A stretch of DNA of 64,000 nt from the NCBI GenBank assembly GCA_028752905.1, contig JAQNBH010000004.1, positions 2,712,610 through 2,776,609 of the forward strand, read 5' to 3'. This DNA is from Cladorhizidae sp. MBARI D1340-BT2. Its lineage: Eukaryota; Porifera; Demospongiae; Poecilosclerida; Cladorhizidae. A model generated the notes under the pieces. It ran no database searches, was not told the DNA's origin, and saw only the letters and a program-made list of their open reading frames with translations. Made by a program: the position numbers and the translations under genes. Shown piece after piece: positions 21,892 to 30,684 of this stretch; the stretch's first letter is position 1, and each line of letters begins with the position of its first letter.

Positions 21892-22015
21892 CAGCAATCA
21901 CTCGGAATGCCTTCACTTTTGAGCAAGGCGGTGCTGCTTTGTCGGTGTTAGTTTTGTTGCAGACTACAGCGACGTAGAGCTGTGTAACTTTTGTTAGCTC
22001 TCTTCTCACAGCAAA
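21892..22015 (-). CDS. Exon upstream of the 19-bp array intron
   Basis: Minus-strand frame FAVRRELTKVTQLYVAVVCN then KTNTDKAAPPCSKVKAFRVI and A, with one base left over at the donor GATTGCTG|GTGAGC. Its composition is clearly non-repetitive. The acceptor AATAAGCTGCAG has a poor pyrimidine tract, so the 5' border is uncertain. Spliced across the array, the frame continues without break to a stop at 20570. It could be a downstream alternative end of the gene at 22137-22565 or a separate gene. Confidence 0.45.
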
Positions 22016-22136
22016 CTGCAGCTTATTGCATTTCCATTTCCATTCTAATGATATAAACTATAAACAGTCTATTCTTAGAAGCTAAAAATACAATAACCAC
22101 AAATAACCACAAATAAAGTGGGCATTCAATGATTAA

Positions 22137-22565
22137 TTAAGGAAAGTCAGCCAGGCCTTCCATGTAAGGGCTTCTGTTGTTGTTTGGGTGCACTCCTAGC
22201 ACATGGTGGTGGTGTAAACACACGGACTTCTCTTTGAGGTGAGCAATGGGACTAAAGATGCAGCAATTGGTGGCCAGTCAGTCTATTATTATCACCTATT
22301 ATCACCTATTAGCTCGTCCATTACAGATCCAATCATTGGCCTTGTCACCAGTTAGAGGTCTTATCCATTTCACCGTCCTCTTCATATACAGATGCAAATC
22401 ATCTTCTCCATCAGTGCTATTCCCCTCCAGGAGCTGGTGAGTAGCAGGCTCCATCGCTCGATTGGCTGAGGACTAATATCACTGTCTTGAGGTATAAAGC
22501 TCTTACCTTCAGGCCATCCACCTCTTCGGTGTGAAGGTTGCAAGACAGATCCTCACACACTCCCT
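22137..22565 (-). CDS. Three-exon 3' end of an unrecognised gene
   Basis: Exons at 22507-22565, 22306-22433 and 22137-22251 join in phase. The introns are 73 bp (GTAAGA...ACTCACCAG) and 54 bp (GTGATA...CATCTTTAG). The first exon gives GVCEDLSCNLHTEEVDGLK and the second LLEGNSTDGEDDLHLYMKRT through WIRPLTGDKANDWICNGRAN. The last begins with the split Ser, then PIAHLKEKSVCLHHHHVLGV, and ends PYMEGLADFP before TAA. Four His in a row and two nearby Cys could bind metal, but no family is recognised. The left acceptor (GAAGCAG) is the weakest border. Unlike its neighbours this gene has ordinary short introns with no arrays, a useful contrast. Confidence 0.6.
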
Positions 22566-22569
22566 CTGC

Positions 22570-23075
22570 TTCATGGCAATGGAGTCACAACTGCAGGTGC
22601 CAATACGAAGCTAATTATCTCTTTTACAAGAGATAGTGGCAGGTGGAGATGGTTCAAGGTACAAGCTAATTATTAGGTCATTAACTAGAGTCACCTCTAC
22701 CCTCTATTTCACGCGAGACAGTGGCAAGTAGAGATGGTTCAAGGTACAAGCAGGCATGCACACACCAGAGCCCCAGACAGTGTGGAGCAATTCTTGTCGT
22801 AGCAAAGAGTATCAAAGGAGAGCAATGTGGGGCGTGGCACTTGTGCAAGTGCAATTATCAGTGCTCATTGATGTGTTGCCCAGACAACCATTGGGTTCCC
22901 TTTGCTGGGAAATTTGATAAATGGAGTCCACCACACAAAACTATTAAGTGACACATTTTTGGAATATAGTGAAAGGATACTTACCCAAACCCGTAAGGCT
23001 CGGAGGGGTTCAGGGTTCAGATAACTGAGATGTTTGGATAACTGGACTTCAGTGTGGAATATCTTTCAAGGCTGG
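22570..23075. other. Spacer with a duplicated 30-40 bp segment, no clear gene
   Basis: GAGATGGTTCAAGGTACAAGC occurs twice in two pieces, near 22648 and 22731, preceded by GTGGCAGGTG or GTGGCAAGTA, which suggests a local duplication about 83 bp apart. A 76-codon plus frame covers 22721-22951 but shows no splice support or family match, so it is not called. Confidence 0.5.
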
Positions 23076-23605
23076 TTCACAACACGACGCAAACAGGGAA
23101 CATCGCGTTGCATCGCGTCCTCAAGCGTCTTATGAACCATGTGCATCACACTTATGAACCATGCGCATCACACTTATGAACCATGTGCATCACACTGCGT
23201 TCTAGCTTTAGGACGCGACGCGATGCGATGTTCGGATAGACTCGAGTTCTATTTTTGCATCCAGGTGTGAAGCATCCTCATCGGTCCAGCCAATCAGATT
23301 GTTTCTTCATCGCATGTGATTTTGTCAACCTGCACATTATTTAGAAAGCTAAACTAAGCGAAGTTTCTAAGCAACGGATGTGCCCCTCGTAGTCATCAGC
23401 TCTCAGAGCTGTCGTCAAAGTCGGATTCTTAAGTATTCGAGTATTCGCCATCTTCAATAACGAGGTCAAAGGTTGGAATTCCGTTCACATCACGCGTCTT
23501 GGAACAACATTGTGAACCATGGGGACGCGTTAGAATGCTTCTTTTGAGAATGCTCGAGGACGCGACGCGACGCAGCAGAAAAAAGGTCTTGTGTAGCAAC
23601 CATTA
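23076..23605. mobile_element. Inverted-repeat element, MITE-like
   Basis: Arm GAACATCGCGTTGCATCGCG (23098) pairs with the reverse complement of GGACGCGACGCGATGCGATG (23211-23230). A third related arm, GAGGACGCGACGCGACGCAG, lies at 23555-23574 in the second orientation. Between the first two arms a 22-bp unit, CTTATGAACCATGTGCATCA, occurs three times. The long GC-rich palindromic arms, lack of an open frame and about 0.5 kb size fit a non-autonomous DNA transposon or nested copies of one. No target-site duplication was identified. Confidence 0.5.
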
Positions 23606-23768
23606 GTGTGTCCTCAGTCCTCATACAATCTTGGACAGTCCACTTTCCAACATTCCAACATTGCATTCTGCCGCTACTCCAGCTAAACTCCTCCCATTCC
23701 TCACAATATCAGATTTTGAGCTTACATCGATATTAAGGACACTCTTTTCCTCTCCTGAAGAGATGTAG

Positions 23769-23824
23769 CCACACCCTCTGCTTGGACACGGAACAAGAAG
23801 AATCAAAAGAAACTGCTGGAGGAG
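23769..23824 (+). CDS. First visible exon of a plus-strand gene with array introns
   Basis: After a pyrimidine-rich stretch ending GAAGAGATGTAG, two bases and 18 codons encode TPSAWTRNKKNQKKLLEE, ending in phase 0 at GAG|GTACTG. The charged helix-like sequence is non-repetitive. The following 31-bp array begins at the first base of the intron. The phase agrees with the next exon at 25065. An alternative acceptor (CTCTCCTGAAG) opens another frame that does not join. Confidence 0.45.
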
Positions 23825-24975
23825 GTACTGTATGTTCAGGTTCCATGCTAGGCAGGCGCTGTATGTTCAGGTTCCATGCTAGGCAGGCGCTGTATGTTCA
23901 GGTTCCATGTTAGGCAGGCGCTGTATGTTCAGGTTCCATGCTAGGCAGGCGCTGTATGTTCAGGTTCCATGCTAGGCAAGTGCTGTATGTTCAGGTTCCA
24001 TGCTAGGCAGGTGCTGTATGTTCAGGTTCCATGCTAGGCAGGTGCTGTATGTTCAGGTTCCATGCTATACAGGTACTGTATGTTCAGGTTCCATGCTAGG
24101 CAGGCGCTGTATGTTCAGGTTCCATGCTAGGCAGGCGCTGTTCAGGTTCCATGCTAGGCAGGCGCTGTATGTTCAGGTTCCATGTTAGGCAGGCGCTGTA
24201 TGTTCAGGTTCCATGCTAGGCAGGCGCTGTATGTTCAGGTTCCATGCTAGGCAAGTGCTGTATGTTCAGGTTCCATGCTAGGCAGGTGCTGTATGTTCAG
24301 GTTCCATGCTAGGCAGGTGCTGTATGTTCAGGTTCCATGCTATACAGGTACTGTATGTTCAGGTTCCATGCTAGGCAGGCGCTGTATGTTCAGGTTCCAT
24401 GCTAGGCAGGCGCTGTTCAGGTTCCATGCTAGGCAGGCGCTGTATGTTCAGGTTCCATGTTAGGCAGGCGCTGTATGTTCAGGTTCCATGCTAGGCAGGC
24501 GCTGTATGTTCAGGTTCCATGCTAGGCAAGTGCTGTATGTTCAGGTTCCATGCTAGGCAGGTGCTGTATGTTCAGGTTCCATGCTAGGCAGGTGCTGTAT
24601 GTTCAGGTTCCATGCTATACAGGTACTGTATGTTCAGGTTCCATGCTAGGCAGGCGCTGATGTTCAGGCTCCACGCTAGGCAGGCGCTGTATGTTCAGGT
24701 TCCATGCTAGGCAGGTACTGTATGCTCAGGTTCCATGCTAGGCAGGCGCTGTATGTTCAGGTTCCATGCTAGGCAGGCACTGTATGTTCAAGTTCCACGC
24801 TAGGCAGGAGCTGTATGTTCAGGTTCCATGCTAGGCAGGCACTGTATGTTCAAGTTCCACGCTAGGCAGGAGCTGTATGTTCAGGTTCCATGCTAGGCAG
24901 GCACTGTATGTTCAGGTTCCACGCTAGGCAGGAGCTGTATGTTCAGGTTCCATGCTAGGCAGGCACTGTATGTTC
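23825..24975. repeat. 31-bp minisatellite with a 275-bp higher-order repeat
   Basis: The unit is GTTCCATGCTAGGCAGGCGC then TGTATGTTCAG, about 37 copies. Nine units, one lacking TATG, form a 275-bp block: the stretch 24000-24188 is repeated at 24275-24463, and a further partial copy follows to about 24650. The first unit starts at the predicted donor GTACTGTATG. Units carry TTCAG|GTTCC and GGCAG|GTGCTG, so AGGT recurs twice per unit. Confidence 0.97.
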
Positions 24976-25064
24976 GCTGTATGCATGCAGAGGAATTTTT
25001 CCAAAAATGAAAAAAGAAGTCGAGTGAATGTAGTCAGCGTTTCCATGGAAGGGTCTTGCTGTAG

Positions 25065-25121
25065 TGTTGGTTGACTGGAATACACGACAAACTTGTGGCT
25101 CCTACTGTACATGGAGATTAT
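25065..25121 (+). CDS. Second visible exon of the plus-strand gene
   Basis: Between GGTCTTGCTGTAG and ATTAT|GTAAGT, 19 codons in phase 0 encode CWLTGIHDKLVAPTVHGDY. The donor is a near-perfect consensus. If the intron is retained, the frame continues into VSATIPPT and then the 24-bp array as an 8-residue TAAKPAPS repeat up to a stop near 25775, which would be a low-complexity tail. No domain is recognised. Confidence 0.5.
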
Positions 25122-25133
25122 GTAAGTGCAACT

Positions 25134-25752
25134 ATTCCCCCCACCACTGCAGCTAAGCCAGCCCCCAGCACTGCAGCTAAGCCAGCCCCCAGCACTGCAG
25201 CTAAGCCAGCCCCCAGCACTGCAGCTAAGCCAGCCCCCAGCACTGCAGCTAAGCCAGCCCCCAGCACTGCAGCTAAGCCAGCCCCCAGCACTGCAGCTAA
25301 GCCAGCCCCCAGCACTGCAGCTAAGCCAGCCCCCAGCACTGCAGCTAAGCCAGCCCCCAGCACTGCAGCTAAGCCAGCCCCCAGCACTGCAGCTAAGCCA
25401 GCCCCCAGCACTGCAGCTAAGCCAGCCCCCAGCACTGCAGCTAAGCCAGCCCCCAGCACTGCAGCTAAGCCAGCCCCCAGCACTGCAGCTAAGCCAGCCC
25501 CCAGCACTGCAGCTAAGCCAGCCCCCAGCACTGCAGCTAAGCCAGCCCCCAGCACTGCAGCTAAGCCAGCCCCCAGCACTGCAGCTAAGCCAGCCCCCAG
25601 CACTGCAGCTAAGCCAGCCCCCAGCACTGCAGCTAAGCCAGCCCCCAGCACTGCAGCTAAGCCAGCCCCCAGCACTGCAGCTAAGCCAGCCCCCAGCACT
25701 GCAGCTAAGCCAGCCCCCAGCACTGCAGCTAAGCCAGCCCCCAGCACTGCAG
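25134..25752. repeat. 24-bp minisatellite, about 25 nearly identical copies
   Basis: The unit is CAGCTAAGCCAGCCCCCAGC then ACTG. No substitution was seen between the first and last full units, making it the most homogeneous array here. Each unit ends CCCCCAGCACTGCAG, a usable 3' splice site, and the last is the acceptor of the microexon at 25753. PstI-like CTGCAG sites recur every 24 bp. All three forward frames are open or nearly so, so coding cannot be inferred from openness alone. Confidence 0.97.
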
Positions 25753-25777
25753 CCCCCACCACTGATCTATGGTGAAG
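25753..25777 (+). CDS. Third visible exon, 25-bp microexon
   Basis: Directly after the last array unit (CAGCACTGCAG), PPPLIYGE plus one base is followed by GAAG|GTAATT. Phase 0 in and phase 1 out match the exons at 25065 and 28527 exactly. That agreement is the main support, as the exon is too short to judge by composition. An intron-retention reading gives a stop (TTDLW) here in another frame. Confidence 0.4.
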
Positions 25778-25931
25778 GTAATTGAGACCACGAAAAGTTG
25801 GTGAATTCCCTAAGCAGCAGTGGCTACCATGACAACTCACTGAGTGCCTAATAACAGTGTCTAGAGACGATCATGAACAAGACAAACACATGACATCATT
25901 GGTGCAATAAAACCAGCAGGATTAGCAGGAT
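25778..25931. other. Unique spacer inside the predicted intron
   Basis: Non-repetitive sequence with no exon recognised. It ends in AGCAGGATTAGCAGGATTGAAGG, shown here in part, which looks like the short seed of the 33-bp array that follows. Confidence 0.5.
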
Positions 25932-27448
25932 TGAAGGACCAGAGATGCAGGATTAATGCAGACCAGAGATGCAGGATTAATGCAGCATTGAAGGACCAGA
26001 GATGCAGGATTAATGCAGCATTGAAGGACCAGAGATGCAGGATTAATGCAGCATTGAAGGCCCAGAGATGCAGGATTAATGCAGCATTGAAGGACCAGAG
26101 ATACAGGATTAATGCAGCATTGAAGGACCAGAGATGCAGGATTAATGCAGCATTGAAGGACCAGAGATGCAGGATTAATGCAGCATTGAAGGACCAGAGA
26201 TGCAGGATTAATGCAGCGTTGAAGGACCAGAGATGCAGGATTAATGCAGCGTTGAAGGACCAGAGATGCAGGATTAATGCAGCATTGAAGGACCAGAGAT
26301 GCAGGATTAATGCAGCGTTGAAGGACCAGAGATGCAGGATTAATGCAGCATTGAAGGACCAGAGATGCAGGATTAATGCAGCATTGAAGGACCAGAGATG
26401 CAGGATTAATGCAGCGTTGAAGGACCAGAGATGCAGGATTAATGCAGCATTGAAGGACCAGAGATGCAGGATTAATGCAGCATTGAAGGACCAGAGATGC
26501 AGGATTAATGCAGCATTGAAGGATCAGAGATACAAGATTAATGCAGCATTGAAGGACCAGAGATGCAGGATTAATGCAGCCCAGAGATGCAGGATTAATG
26601 CAGCATTGAAGGACCAGAGATGCAGGATTAATGCAGCATTGAAGGACCAGAGATGCAGGATTAATGCAGCATTGAAGGACCAGAGATGCAGGATTAATGC
26701 AGCGTTGAAGGACCAGAGATGCAGGATTAATGCAGCATTGAAGGACCAGAGATGCAGGATTAATGCAGCATTGAAGGACCAGAGATGCAGGATTAATGCA
26801 GCATTGAAGGACCAGAGATGCAGGATTAATGCAGCATTGAAGGACCAGAGATGCAGGATTAATGCAGCGTTGAAGGACCAGAGATGCAGGATTAATGCAG
26901 CGTTGAAGGACCAGAGATGCAGGATTAATGCAGCATTGAAGGACCAGAGATGCAGGATTAATGCAGCATTGAAGGACCAGAGATGCAGGATTAATGCAGC
27001 ATTGAAGGACCAGAGATGCAGGATTAATGCAGCATTGACGGCCCAGAGATGCAGGATTAATGCAGCATTGAAGGACCAGAGATGCAGGATTAATGCAGCA
27101 TTGAAGGACCAGAGATGCAGGATTAATGCAGCATTGAAGGACCAGAGATGCAGGATTAATGCAGCATTGAAGGCCCAGAGATGCAGGATTAATGCAGCAT
27201 TGAAGGACCAGAGATGCAGGATTAATGCAGCATTGAAGGCCCAGAGATGCAGGATTAATGCAGCATTGAAGGACCAGAGATGCAGGATTAATGCAGCATT
27301 GAAGGACCAGAGATGCAGGATTAATGCAGCATTGAAGGACCAGAGATGCAGGATTAATGCAGCGTTGAAGGACAGAGATGCAGGATTAATGCAGCATTGA
27401 AGGACCAGAGATGCAGGATTAATGCAGCATTGAAGGCCCAGAGATGCA
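25932..27448. repeat. 33-bp minisatellite, about 46 copies
   Basis: The unit is GACCAGAGATGCAGGATTAA then TGCAGCATTGAAG. Variants are GCGTTG, GGCCCAGAG and ATACAG. Shortened units occur near 25960 and 26580. Because 33 is divisible by three, a plus frame of 489 codons spans it with a matching open frame on the other strand, so neither is called a gene. It lies in the intron between the exons at 25753 and 28527. Confidence 0.98.
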
Positions 27449-27499
27449 GGCAATAAACTCTCAGTTGACAGCGTAGATAAAATTACTTTCTCAAAAATC

Positions 27500-27965
27500 A
27501 ACTAAAATATTGTCAGCATTGATGCAGTTAAAATCAGGATTAATGTTAGCATTCATCCAGTTAGAATCAGAGGTGAAGATTAACGTTGGCATTGATGCAG
27601 TTAGAATCAGAAATGGACAGTTAATGTTAGCACTGATGCAGTTAGAATCAGAAATGCAGATTAATGTGGGCAATGTGTAATTAGAATCAAAGATGCAGGA
27701 TTAACACTAGCATTCATGCAATTAGAATCAGAGGTGGCATGATTAATGTTAGCATTGATGCAGTTAGAATCAAAGATATAAGATTGATATTAGCACTGGT
27801 ACAGTAAGAATCAGAGATTTGGATTAATAATAGCACTGATGCAATTACAGAGATGCAGGATTAATACTAGCATTGATCAGTTAGTTAGAATCTGAGATGC
27901 AGGATTAATGTTAGCATTGATGCAGTAAAAATCAGCACAGGATTAAGAAGCATTGTAAGCGACAT
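27500..27965. repeat. Old diverged relatives of the 33-bp repeat
   Basis: About eleven copies of a 36-42 bp motif (GATGCAGTTAGAATCAGA, GATGCAGGATTAATGTTAGC). They share GATGCAGGATTAATG with the neighbouring 33-bp array but are much more diverged. They probably represent an aged edge of the same family. Confidence 0.85.
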
Positions 27966-27992
27966 CAGCTCGATACTCGAGATACTCGAGCC

Positions 27993-28526
27993 TATGAGCC
28001 ACACACACCCATCCCTAGCCAGGAGGACCCTGTCCTTCCAGCAATCCTATGAGCCACACACACCCATCCCTAGCCAGGAGGACCAGCAATCCTATGAGCC
28101 ACACACACCCATCCCTAGCCAGGAGGACCCTGTCCTTCCAGCAATCCTATGAGCCACACACACCCATCCCTAGCCAGGAGGACCCTGTCCTTCCAGCAAT
28201 CCTATGAGCCACACACACCCATCCCTAGCCAGGAAGACCCTGTCCTTCCAGCAATCCTATGAGCCACACACACCCATCCCTAGCCAGGAGGACCCTGTCC
28301 TTCCAGCAATCCTATGAGCCACACACACCCATCCCTAGCCAGGAGGACCCTGTCCTTCCAGCAATCCTATGAGCCACACACACCCATCCCTAGCCAGGAG
28401 GACCCTGTCCTTCCAGCAATCCTATGAGCCACACACACCCATCCCTAGCCAAGAGGACCCTGTCCTTCCAGCAATCCTATGAGCCACACACACCCATCCC
28501 TAGCCAGGAGGACCCTGTCCTTCCAG
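27993..28526. repeat. 55-bp minisatellite, about 10 copies, ends at an acceptor
   Basis: The unit begins GAGCCACACACACCCATCCC and contains CCCTGTCCTTCCAG, a strong pyrimidine tract plus AG, followed by CAATCCTAT. One unit lacks CCTGTCCTT (near 28084). The last CCCTGTCCTTCCAG is the acceptor of the exon at 28527, so up to ten competing acceptors lie in a row. Confidence 0.97.
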
Positions 28527-28636
28527 AAAAAGTCTGGGAACATCAGGACACTAAATTTGTCATGCTGGAATGTAAATATCGGCTGCAGTCTAAATGGATG
28601 GAGCTGATGTCATTGCAAGGATGGACATCAAAGTGA
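28527..28636 (+). CDS. Fourth visible exon of the plus-strand gene
   Basis: Two bases complete a codon with the microexon (G+AA = Glu). Then KVWEHQDTKFVMLECKYRLQ and SKWMELMSLQGWTSK follow, before TGA. The unbiased sequence with four Trp and regular charge is convincingly protein-like. No family is recognised. An alternative is a donor inside the last codons (ACATCAAA|GTGAGA) with splicing to AGACAGACGAAAG|GTAAGC near 28725-28738, which would place the next 61-bp array in yet another intron. The gene therefore may not end here. Confidence 0.6.
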
Positions 28637-28784
28637 GACAGGCTGTGTAGCTCATGTCATAAACACAGACATGAGAAAATGACTTTCTGTCTTCTGTTTG
28701 GGCTGTGAAGATGACCTCCATTCCATATCAAGAGACAGACGAAAGGTAAGCTCTCATCTTTAGCATATTTTCCATGTGACAGTA

Positions 28785-29130
28785 TTGAGCATGTCATGAG
28801 ACACATGGCACCACAAGTAGGTACTGAGTTAACAGAACATTAGTGCTGAGCATGTCATGAGACACATGACACCACAAGTAGGTACTGAGTTAACAGAACA
28901 TTAGTGCTGAGCATGTCATGAGACGCATGACACCACAAGTAGGTACTGAGTTAACAGAACATTAGTGCTGAGCATGTCATGAGACGCATGACACCACAAG
29001 TAGGTACTGAGTTAACAGAACATTAGTGCTGAGCATGTCATGAGACGCATGACACCACAAGTAGGTACTGAGTTAACAGAACATTAGTGCTGAGCATGTC
29101 ATGAACACATGACACCACAAGTAGGTATAA
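28785..29130. repeat. 61-bp minisatellite, about 6 copies
   Basis: The unit begins GTGCTGAGCATGTCATGAGA and ends GAGTTAACAGAACATTA. The copies in the middle are identical, and the last is shortened. It starts about 45 bp after a good donor (GAAAG|GTAAGC at 28738-28739), so it may be intronic on the plus strand. Confidence 0.96.
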
Positions 29131-29489
29131 CAGAACATTAAAGTTGTTGTGAGTTGGTTATGCGAGACTAATTTGCTTATCTTTCTAAGCTATTCTTCGC
29201 ACTAATTATAGCCTTCCAGGAACCATCACCTAATGACTAATATTGATCACCTATATAGCAACCAACACCTAGCAACCATCACTACTAGAGCACACCTTAT
29301 GCCACACAAACAACAATAACAACACACACACACACACAGAACAAGATCTTGCTTGACTGCACAACATTTGTGGTCTAGTCTAGTAGAGCTGGCCTCCATC
29401 ACTAACACTACAGCTATGCACTGCTGAAAGTAGCCTTTGGACAAGCCTTCAGAGAGCACTTCAAACAGAGACAAGTAACTCCACAAGTT
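29131..29489. other. Spacer, no gene supported
   Basis: It contains a short CA run (29318-29337) and small direct repeats of AGCAACCA. Minus-strand frames here could include a later exon of the SAM gene, for example after GGCTACTTTCAG near 29430, but no border pair is convincing. Confidence 0.4.
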
Positions 29490-29692
29490 GACATGACAGA
29501 GACATGACAGCAACATGACAACAGCAACACGACAACAGCAACATGATGACAGCAACATGATGACAGCAACATGATGACAGCAACATGACGACAGCAACAT
29601 GACGACAGCAACATGACGACAGCAAAATGACAACAGCAACGTAACGACAGCAACATAACGACAGCAATGTGATGACAGCAACATGACAGCCT
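29490..29692. repeat. 15-bp repeat ACAGCAACATGATG, about 13 copies
   Basis: Units ACAGCAACATGACG/GATG at a 15-bp period, diverged at both ends. It lies in the predicted second intron of the SAM gene. Minus-strand Cys/Leu/Val-rich frames are artefacts. Confidence 0.93.
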
Positions 29693-29964
29693 CCAACTAT
29701 ACTAAGCTCAAATGCTCAACGATTTGCATAACTTGTTTTACAGACCAGATTAGTTGCTGCACCGCTGCTCAGTGGCCCTGCCTCATTGCTACCAGAACAG
29801 GCGGCCATGCCATGCTCATCACACTTGAATCATGCAAAAATTGCAAACCACAAACATTCTAGCTTTTCCATGGAGGGGGGTTCTCTACTTGTTCAACTTG
29901 GCTGCTCTCCCACAAAGCATCAATACCTCAAGTCTCTGCACATTGTGCATGCTTTGGTACGTAC

Positions 29965-30127
29965 CACGCTGAAGCACTCGAGGTCCTTGATGACTGAGGA
30001 AAGGTCGCCCAGCATATTGTTGAAGTCATCGTCCACTTTGCCTCCAACAATAGCCTTGTTCAGGATGGCTCTGCGATGGTTGGCGTCAAGGATCCCTATA
30101 CCAGTCAGGTCATAGTCCGTCAGGCTC
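29965..30127 (-). CDS. SAM-domain protein, exon 2
   Basis: This exon carries the second half of a sterile alpha motif, a five-helix protein-interaction domain. SLTDYDLTGIGILDANHRRA then ILNKAI matches the family pattern L-x-x-x-D-L-x-x-x-G-I-x-x-x-G/A-H-R-x-x-I-L. It continues VGGKVDDDFNNMLGDLSSVI and KDLECFSV, a helical tail. Borders are CTCTACATAG and AGCGTG|GTACGT. One leading base completes AG|G (Arg) from exon 1, and the exon ends in phase 0. Such domains occur in ankyrin-SAM adaptors, SASH-type scaffolds and others. The rest of the protein lies at lower coordinates and was not resolved. Confidence 0.85.
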
Positions 30128-30283
30128 CTATGTAGAGAACAGAATACTAGCAGACACTAAACGTGTTATGAATGAACAAAATGAACAAAATGTGTAGAAC
30201 TAACTATCACCATCTCACCTGTTCATGCCTCTCTCATCTCCCCACTCTTTCCCTCCCTCCCCACTCTTAACTAAGTGACTGAC

Positions 30284-30378
30284 CTCAACGACTCCACGCT
30301 GTTATAACCACAGCCCTCGAAGATGCCCCAGTAACTCTCCAAGCCTAGCTCGGACAGCCAACTACGAATACTGGGCAT
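30284..30378 (-). CDS. SAM-domain protein, exon 1 with start codon
   Basis: ATG at 30376-30378 (context GGGAAAATGC) starts MPSIRSWLSELGLESYWGIF then EGCGYNSVESL, ending in phase 2 at TTGAG|GTCAGT. WLSELGLESYWGIFEGCGY is the classical first two helices of a SAM domain (W-L-x-x-L-G-L-x-x-Y-x-x-x-F). With exon 2 the domain spans about residues 6-60, so it is at the extreme N-terminus. The intron is 156 bp and pyrimidine-rich on the gene strand, without an array. This ATG is chosen because the domain begins within six residues of it. Confidence 0.85.
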
Positions 30379-30684
30379 TTTCCCAGAGAACTCCACGAGA
30401 AAACTCCAATTCACTCCACAAGAATGATATGACGTTTGTACCTAGCTACAAAGCCAGTAAGCTTGGGGGTTGGTTGCAGAGTGGCCTACGCCCGAGTACA
30501 AAGGTGTACGCTAACTCGAATTGTTACAGGTGAGAAGTAGACACTTCACGGCCAATAGCCTTACTACACTAACAACTAGACGGAACTGCAGCGATAAACA
30601 GGTTCAGCCAACGGTATGTGTAACATGACCCCTCCCTAGATCCGCCGCAGATCCGGACAAGTGTGCGCACGTGGGTGATCCAGG
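30379..30684. promoter_or_regulatory. Likely divergent promoter region
   Basis: About 300 bp of unique sequence lies between the ATG of the SAM gene (minus) and the ATG of a 42-codon ORF (plus). It is GC-richer around 30635-30680 (ATCCGCCGCAGATCCGGAC, TGCGCACGTGGG). The head-to-head layout and the E-box-like CACGTG suggest a shared promoter. This is inference; no TATA box is evident. Confidence 0.4.

Noticed and set aside
22520..22598. Plus-strand exon AIHLFGVKVARQILTHSLCF with good-looking borders
   Set aside because: It overlaps the minus-strand exon at 22507-22565. The minus-strand model has three exons joining in phase to a stop, while no plus-strand neighbour joins in frame.
22721..22951. 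76-codon plus frame, Cys-rich in part
   Set aside because: No borders, no recognised domain, and it includes half of a local duplication; insufficient support.
25931..27400. 489-codon frame of an 11-residue RCRINAALKDQ repeat
   Set aside because: It is an attractive helix-like repeat, but the array lies inside a phase-consistent intron and the reverse strand is open as well. There is no evidence of purifying selection.
29247..29696. Further SAM-gene exon in the frame containing FEVLSEGLSKGYFQQC
   Set aside because: The frame runs through the 15-bp array and a CA repeat. No acceptor and donor pair with matching phase could be fixed, so it is only mentioned as possible.
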